A stretch of 64,000 bases of DNA from Tupaia tana (Eukaryota > Chordata > Mammalia > Scandentia > Tupaiidae), in assembly GCA_026018925.1 (NCBI GenBank), contig JAKSZU010000003.1, positions 185,101,505 to 185,165,504 of the forward strand, in the 5' to 3' direction. The notes beneath the pieces were generated by a model. That model made no database searches, was not told the DNA's origin, and was given only the letters and a program-made list of their open reading frames with translations. Each line of letters starts with the position of its first letter. Position 1 is the first letter of the stretch. This document shows positions 57,300 through 64,000 of the stretch, piece by piece. The translations under genes were made by a program, and so were the position numbers.

Positions 57300-57855
57300 C
57301 ATAACAAATTATAATTGCGAACTGGCCTGATCTGAACAGTCAAAACTGGACACCAAAATAAAGCACTCTGCCTTTTCAAGTATGGATGAGCCAAAAGTGG
57401 TAAATTATCTTGTTGGAAGAAAGGATATTGAGTAGTATATAGAAGACAAGAGTCTGAAAATACGCCTTTATGTAAAAAGGCCCACATCTGAGCTAAGGAT
57501 GGTGTGCAAAGTCTCCCAGTACAATCCAATGCAATTGTCGCTGCACAACGAGGCATTGCTCAGTACTTTAGGGTGTTCCTGAACCAGCCTGTCAAGGGTC
57601 AGAAACATTGGATAGGTGAAGAATTAAACTCTTGGGAAATCTATTCAACAAAATATAAGTTTGAAAAGAAGGAAAGAAAAAAGTCATATAAAAACGCTTT
57701 CTAGGCGATGGAGGGCATAAGCTGTGGAGGTGAGATATTGTATTTTGCTGCACGCTGTCTGTAAAGCAATCTCTTCTCTTAGAAAATGATGTTTCTATCG
57801 GACTCTGAGCTATTTGTCATTCTGGGCCCTAAACAAAATATTTTTTAAAAGAATA
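57300..57855. other. No recognisable feature
   Basis: Unassigned DNA; an 85-codon minus frame and a 66-codon plus frame overlap each other. Confidence 0.4.
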
Positions 57856-57990
57856 TCAGAAATGCCGTGCTGGATCAAACCAATGGTCCCTCTAGTCCAG
57901 TGTTTTGACTTTGAAAGTGGTACCAAGAGAGGTTCATGAGAGGACTCTGATGTTCTGCTTATGTGACTTTAAAGCATTTGTGACCATAGT
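57856..57990 (+). mobile_element. Ancient amniote-type repeat (CR1-like 3' end)
   Basis: AGAAATGCCGTGCTGGATCA AACCAATGGTCCCTCTAGTC carries the motif 'ctgggtcagaccaatggtccatctagtccag' type known from CR1-class elements of amniotes. The core is well kept although the flanks have decayed. Family by memory only. Confidence 0.5.
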
Positions 57991-57994
57991 TCAC

Positions 57995-58605
57995 AGTGAG
58001 AAATAGAGTTTGCATTGTAATGTAGTACTCACACTCAATACACATGCACAAAAAGATACTTATACATACTCATGCATATAAAACTGGCATTTTGTATTCT
58101 ATTCTATTTCCTTTTTTTTTTTTTTTTCACTAACTACCAGCCCCAGCCCACTAAACTTAGTTCGTAATCTACTAAGATCACAACTCTCAGCTTGAAAAAC
58201 TTGCTGTATTTGCTGTTAGCCTCAAAGGCTAGGGATATAGCTCTGACGTGACTACTCTTCTTTAGCACAGTGAGACTCTATTACCTATGAATTTGCCTAA
58301 AACCACCTCGTGGGGAAATGGGTTTTGCAAGGGTAAATATTCAAAATATGAAGTGGAGCTCTTACTTGTGACTCTGTAGTATGTTAGATAAGATAAATGT
58401 GATTTAAATACCTAGGTGAAGAACATTATGCTTGGGTTCCTCTCCCTCAGAGATTCCATCGCTGTAGCAGAGAGGCTACAAAAAGATTATCAGGATTATA
58501 CCTTATCACGGTGAAGACACTGAACATTTCAGGAGAGTTAATTGACTTTTACAATAAGCACCTTTAAGCACTGATTTATCAAATATGTATTATATCATAG
58601 TTACA
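57995..58605. other. No recognisable feature
   Basis: Unassigned; a T-run at 58112-58127 without an attached SINE. Confidence 0.4.
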
Positions 58606-58609
58606 TTTT

Positions 58610-59115
58610 TGAAAAATGGCTGTAACATCATTTTGTGCCCTTCAGGCTTTTCTTCAGTGTGATATTGCCACATGGCATCATGAGGTGGGATCTATTTCTC
58701 TCTCCTGTTGAATCTGGGTAGACTCTGTCACTGCTTTGACCAATACATGAAGAGGAAGTGACCAGTGTCAGTTCCAGGGATCACCCTTACCTGACCAAGC
58801 AGCAGCCCTTCCCTACCTCTGGGAGGTCAGCCACCAAGTAAGAAATATGATTGCTCAGAGACCATCCTGTGAGCAGTCCAAGCTATGTTAAGAGGCCCTG
58901 GAGAAAGAGATGTCACATGGAGACATAGAGGGAGAGAAGCCAAGGAGCACCAAAATGCCCATGTGCAAAGCAACTAACTCAGAGGAGAATCTATATTCCT
59001 GACTATAGAGACTAACTGCGCAAATTCTTCCAGAATTCCTGAACCACAACATTTTGAATGAAATAATAAATTTTTATTTAAAACTTCTAGGTTTTAGCGT
59101 GGCTTGTTATACAGA
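58610..59115 (+). mobile_element. MaLR-like LTR, sense (decayed)
   Basis: TGAATCTGGGTAGACTCTGT, GAGAGAAGCCAAGGAGC, CAGAATTCCTGAACCACA, AATAATAAATTTTTATTTAA and GTTATACAGAAACAGATA are in the order of a MaLR-type LTR with its terminal AATAAA. Confidence 0.6.
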
Positions 59116-59144
59116 AACAGATATCATGTAAATTTGCAGGGTTT

Positions 59145-59412
59145 TGTTTTGTTTTGCTTTGCTTTGTTTTCAAGAGAGAGTTTTGCTGTAGGATGCACGT
59201 GCTTACCAGAGAGACAGAGAGAGAAAAAGTGAGAAATCACACTCCCCCCCCCCCCCCCCCCGCCAGAGGTATGGCCACATCCTCCTCTCAGGATCTTGGG
59301 CACACATGAACACACACCCCACGTGAGTTTCAAGCCTCAGGATCCAGGACTTGAATCACCGTTGGCTATGTGGGAGTCCAGCGATATAACCATTATGCCA
59401 TCTACTGGTCCC
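59145..59412 (-). mobile_element. Long tRNA-derived SINE with C18 expansion
   Basis: Minus-strand copy. The CCCCCCAGGGGGG palindrome is replaced by C18 then GCCAGAGG (59244-59261), with a deletion next to it. The tail is (TTTTG)n on plus. Confidence 0.92.
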
Positions 59413-59414
59413 AA

Positions 59415-60140
59415 TCTATAGTCCCAGTACTATAGACTAATACAAATATTGGTCTTTGTGATTTACTTTTGAATTTAAAATTTTATTTATTTTTAAATTA
59501 ATAAAAAATGGATAATATAATTGTATAACTTACAATTATATCATTTTTAATGCCGTTCCCTTTTCACTAATAATTGTATTTCATTAATGTCTATTATTTC
59601 CTTTGTGGGTGCTTAGGATGTGTTATGTACTTTGCTGGGCACTAGGGAATATAAGAGGTAATGAGACGCCATCTTTGACCTTCAATCAATCAGTTTATTG
59701 TAGAAGAGATAATAAAGGGGTGACTTTATTACATCAGCATCAAAAAAGCTATTCAAGAAGACTCCACACAGGTGACTTTTAAGTGTGAGCTTTATGGAAG
59801 AGTAGATAAGAGAAGTTGGAGAGGAGAATGAATGATGCAGAGAGCAAAATAATAGCATTTCAAGCAGAGAAGACAGAATATTCAAAGGCAAGAAGAAATG
59901 AAGATGTGGTGGGCTGAAAGTGGTTCCAGGGATGAGCCATCAGTGGAATAGGGAGGAACGAAGCTTAACATGGCTGAGATCACACTGTGAAAGGCTTTGG
60001 ATAAGATGCTGAGAAATCAGGATTTGAGCCAGCAAATGGCCAAAAAAACAACATAATATTTTTGAGTAAAGGTATGTCCTGAACACTTTCATGATGGAGC
60101 AAAATTCCAGCAGAGAAATACACATTAATGTACTTACACA
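59415..60140. mobile_element. L2-like relic within unassigned DNA
   Basis: GTACTTTGCTGGGCACTAGG, AGCATTTCAAGCAGAGAAGA, GGCAAGAAGAAATGAAGATG and GTGAAAGGCTTTGGATAAGA run in L2 order (about 59600-60030). Confidence 0.5.
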
Positions 60141-60144
60141 ATGC

Positions 60145-61475
60145 AAGCATGAGCCAAGGGTCCCTCCTCTGGACTAATGTACAATGAGTAAAAGTTTGTC
60201 AATGAAAATTGCGTCCTTTAATTGTTTTTCTTACCAAGTTGGAGGGAGAACAGCCACTTCCTAGGATCATCATTAACCTATTAGTGTCATGTAACAGAAA
60301 CAGACTTTCTAAGAGTGAGAGAAAGAAAACAGTTAATCGCAATTCCAGCAACTCAGAGTAGGGAAAGTTTGCACTGGGGATATATATTTCGAACACTGGG
60401 ATATTATACTTTATCCTCATATCTAAGACCATATTTCTATCATAGCTTACAAAGCTGGAAACATAAATCACTAGCAGAGTTATAACTTTCTGAGGTGTGC
60501 TTAGGCTTTCTTTTCCCCTGTAACACAGGATTTAGCTTTAGAATGTACACTTCTCCACATTAGAGAACAAGTTTCAGCAAAGACAGAGGTCAAGATTTTA
60601 GTTTTTTTGGAGCTAATCTTATCATTACTTCAGTGGAGCATCTAAGCAAAGAAAAAAGCAACCAGATCAGACTGCCTGCGGCTAAATACTTTAACACAAA
60701 TGGACATCATAGCCCGAAGAATCCTGCTGCTGGAAACAGAGAGACAGGAAGGATCTTAACCTCTTCACACGCAAACCTCATGGGAGTGACACAGGAAAAT
60801 AAAATTCTCCTTGGTGGTGTATAATGCTTCATTATGATGACCCAGTCTCTAGGGCTATTTAAAATTCTGAACTCAGGTTCCCTGAGTTCTGATTCCCTTC
60901 TCATCAAAATCACTATCCCAATTTTAACTGCACTTCCCTGGAGGCAGAAAACATCAACTCACCATATTTATAGCTGGTGCATAATTACTATATGCAATAT
61001 TTATCTGGCTATTCATCTGATTTTGTGTCTTCTGTCTAGCTAGTGATATTATCAATAGACAAGCTTCTCAGCCTCTTGTACAGGAATGCGTCATTCACCG
61101 GCTATTTCATACACTTGGCCCACTTGGCTTATCCCCTGGGCTTTTTAAAGGGATGAAAAGCTATCGGCTCTTCATAAAAAGTTTCTCTTCCTCCCTATTG
61201 AGTTGAGGTCCCACACCAGACCATTACATCTATCTAATGTTCTGATCACTGACTCTTGTTCAGTGTGGTGGCCCAACACTAAATAAGTTCCCAAGTAATA
61301 TTTTCAATTATTCTGTTACCTAATTTACTCAGAGCCCCTTACCTCATATAAACACGTATAATCTCAGGCTATGCAATTACTAAACAGAATGAGCATTTGC
61401 TCTTCTTTAAAACACTCCATCAACGTCTATGTATTTTAGCTATCTAAACTGTAAAAGTGCCATCTCCATACTAGG
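60145..61475. other. No recognisable feature
   Basis: Unassigned DNA of higher complexity without clear repeats; frames of 63-90 codons on both strands, none supported. Confidence 0.4.
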
Positions 61476-61477
61476 GG

Positions 61478-61478
<1 letters not shown>

Positions 61479-61529
<51 letters not shown>

Positions 61530-61765
61530 GAGATTTTTGCTATAGTATGTGTGCACTCACCAGAGAGACATAGCAGAAAGCAAGAAATCACCCCCCCCCC
61601 AGATGGGATGGCCACACCACAATCCCTTCTCCATTCTTCTCTTGGAATTTTATGCACACACGCACATGCACCCAGTGTGAATTTTAAGTGGCTGGGTCTG
61701 GATCTGAAACCACAGTCAATTACATGGGAGTCTAGCGATATAACCATTACACCATCTGCTGGTCC
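61479..61765 (-). mobile_element. Long tRNA-derived SINE with 48-base T run
   Basis: Diverged minus-strand copy (CpGs largely lost, shortened GA-rich part, C11 in the palindrome region) with an uninterrupted T48 tail on plus (61479-61526). No clean target duplication visible. Confidence 0.93.
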
Positions 61766-61769
61766 CACT

Positions 61770-64000
61770 ACCTAGAGATTCTAATTTGGTGTTTGAGATG
61801 CAGGGCAGGAGCCAGAACAAGATTTCCCTAGATTCTCCCTGTCACCTACACTATGCCAGTTGGAACATCCAGCTTCTAAGTAGAGTTCTAAATGATTGAC
61901 ATGATAGCCTCTTCTTTGCGCCCCAATTTTGCCACCTCTTGGCTGTTTATAGGTAAAAATCCAAACCAAACATAAGAGCAAGTATTAGGCTCAAGAATGG
62001 GGAATAGGAGTGATTGCTAAAATTAGTCTAATTAACTTATTATGTCAGAAATGCAAAAATGTTTTTTCAATTACTTTATTTTTCAAAATATTTGACCAGA
62101 CAGTATTTTTGACATCCTAGATTGATGGTTCAGTGCTAATCTAGCAGTAAGAGAAGCTACATTCTCAAGAGCTATTTGGTCTCATCCAAATTATGACTTA
62201 CCATCATCCTGTTTTATAACTCTTTCACAAGATCTATGGTATTAAATAAATAAACTTCATTTTGACATTCAAGATTTTTTTCATCTATTGTAAATTTGGG
62301 AGGAAAGAAATTCTGACCTTTATTTTTTGTGCCTAGCAGAATGCTGGTAAAATGTAGAATAAACGAACACTAATTTTTCTTTAATTATATAGAATTTATC
62401 ATAGGAACGTAATTATTTTTCTCCATGAACATAGACTTGAATTTCTACCCCGCTATGTCTATATCTATTCTCTTCATTTCTATATTTTCTCCCACCCTTC
62501 TTTCCTTCTGTTTTAAATTTCTTATGAGTAAATCCTCCTTCACAGTCTCCCTAACTTAAATCTGAGTGAGAGAGAATGGTCTCCAAGCACCACAACTACC
62601 GAGAATCAGGGGTGGAAATGGAGTAGGAGATGCACTTATCTGAACCGAGCAAACCCCCTTCCTCTGAGTTGGGCCTCGTCCCTGGGAGCCAAGGCCCCTG
62701 CTCTCTCCACTGTGCTTCCTGTGCTGTGGACACTGTGGAGCTGATCCCCTTGCAGTGCCAGAGAAGGCCTTTGTGTTTCAGCCTCCTACTCTTGGCATCT
62801 GCCTGTTACAGCTCAGCAGCCATCTCCTCACTGCTACACCCATCCCCTTCACTGTCAGTGAACATGACAAAATTCCCAACTCTTTTTTCCATGCTGTTTG
62901 CGATCATTTTAGGAGTCACAGCTTCCCTAACTACCCCAACGAAGAGTCAGTGCTAACTGCTGTGTGGGGGCCAGACACCAATTAATAATCAGTAGGTTTC
63001 TTCTTCTTAGATTGGGCACAACTTTCATTATCGTAGTCAGAGACATAGAGTTGATATTTCTTCACCTCCCTCCAACCATTCACGTTCAGGGGAGGGAGAT
63101 CTTTTCTTTTGTGTTATTATTGCCAAATATGATTTGCTAAGTGGTAAGTAGTCAGGTGGAGAGCAGACAGGTGGCAGCCCAGGGCACTCTCACTATTCAG
63201 AGCCGATGGCAGGGCTTTCCTTGCTACTGCTGCTCCTTGGGTCCACATAAACAGCCTGCAAACTGTCAATGGTGTCTATGGAAACAAATTGGCAAAATGG
63301 ACAGTGCACTTAAACAAAATGAAGGGAGAGAGAGAAAACACAAAGGACAAAGAGGAACTTGGCAAAAAATAAACCAATTTCCTTTCTAAAATCACACACA
63401 TGTCACCGTTATTACACTTACGATAGCAAATGATAGGAACCAGACCTATTTTTCCTGTAGCATGGACATTTCCCCTTCCCCAAGGAAACTGGCCGAAGCT
63501 AGCCCAGGTGAAAAAGGAACTGCAGACAAACCCACAGAGCCCTGGGTCTCTTGTTTTCATCTTCTCGGCCCCTTCCCCTTCCTTTTCTTTCTCTCTTACT
63601 CCCACTCTAGCGTCCAGTGTTCACATTCTCTCTGGAGAAAAATGTCCGGATAACTTACTTTTAGGCAGAGATGAAATGACTGACCATCAGTTGTAGATGT
63701 TGAGAAGAATTTCCTAACCAAAAAGGAAATTCTTTTTGAGTTTTAAGTTTGATTCTAATAACCTTTTCATTGTAAACAGTCACACTAAAGTGCTAAGGAT
63801 TTCACATACTGCCCTACCTGTTATTACAATTTCAGAAATCTTTACAGGCTAATACTTGCAAAAATCATTCAAATGACACTATTTCCTGTGTGCTTTATCT
63901 CCAAATCTATGCTATTGCCAAAGGAGGCAACAAGAAACAGCCTAGCCATATAACCTCCCTGGGGAGCAGGGAGGGAAATTCACTCCTTTATTCCTTCCAC
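61770..64000. other. No recognisable gene or repeat
   Basis: About 2.2 kb to the window edge. The part from 62.6 to 63.7 kb is richer in G and C than its surroundings and holds frames of 76-109 codons on both strands. I see no domain, no signal peptide and no defensible splice pair, so I leave it uncalled; a conserved non-coding segment or an exon of an unknown transcript is possible. Confidence 0.35.

Noticed and set aside
62630-62956. 108-codon plus frame with a hydrophobic C-terminal part
   Set aside because: Overlaps another frame of similar length, shows no domain or start context, and could not be told from chance by eye.

Overview
This window is repeat-rich, AT-rich nuclear DNA from a placental mammal. 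I see no host protein-coding exon, no tRNA or rRNA gene and no CRISPR array. The eutherian assignment rests on MIR and L2-type relics, MER5A, MER20, Tigger-type and MaLR LTR remnants and several ages of LINE-1. Alu, B1, B2, carnivore SINEC, ruminant, equine (ERE) and afrotherian SINEs are absent as far as I can read. Instead the window is dominated by one tRNA-derived SINE of about 250-270 bp with a GGACCAGCAGTTAGCGTAAT-type head. I do not recognise it from the well-known orders. A colugo (Dermoptera) is my best guess, held at about 0.5; another order with its own tRNA-SINE is possible.

Layout. 1-4.2 kb: antisense old L1 studded with SINEs, including three stacked at one target sequence. 4.2-10.8 kb: mostly unassigned DNA with MIR, MER20, a MaLR LTR, several SINEs and a mariner-like MITE. 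10.5-14.1 kb: the 3' end of an ORF1-only-like element, then an old antisense L1 broken by a SINE and by two sense L1 3' ends. 14-24 kb: SINEs, MIRs, a MITE, a second MER20, a MaLR LTR and an L2-like relic. 24-26.6 kb: a decayed L1-type ORF1 element with a SINE in it; it looks like a half-L1. 27.2-35.2 kb: a Tigger-type element, an old sense L1, a MaLR LTR and a 5.7-kb near-complete young L1 with a 14-bp target-site duplication. 35-64 kb: sparser SINEs, L2-like, MIR, MER5 and MaLR relics, a 77-bp MITE, microsatellites and long stretches where I see nothing.

How the parts relate. The young L1 (frameshifted ORF1; ORF2 with two in-frame stops) is dead, but its lineage is the likely source of the reverse transcriptase that mobilised the SINEs, since many SINE copies carry A-tails and 11-20 bp target-site duplications. 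Nesting gives a relative clock: MIR and L2, then MER5A, MER20 and MaLR, then the old L1s, then the short SINE, then the long SINE and young L1. Most open reading frames of 60-170 codons here are read-through of SINE bodies, not genes.
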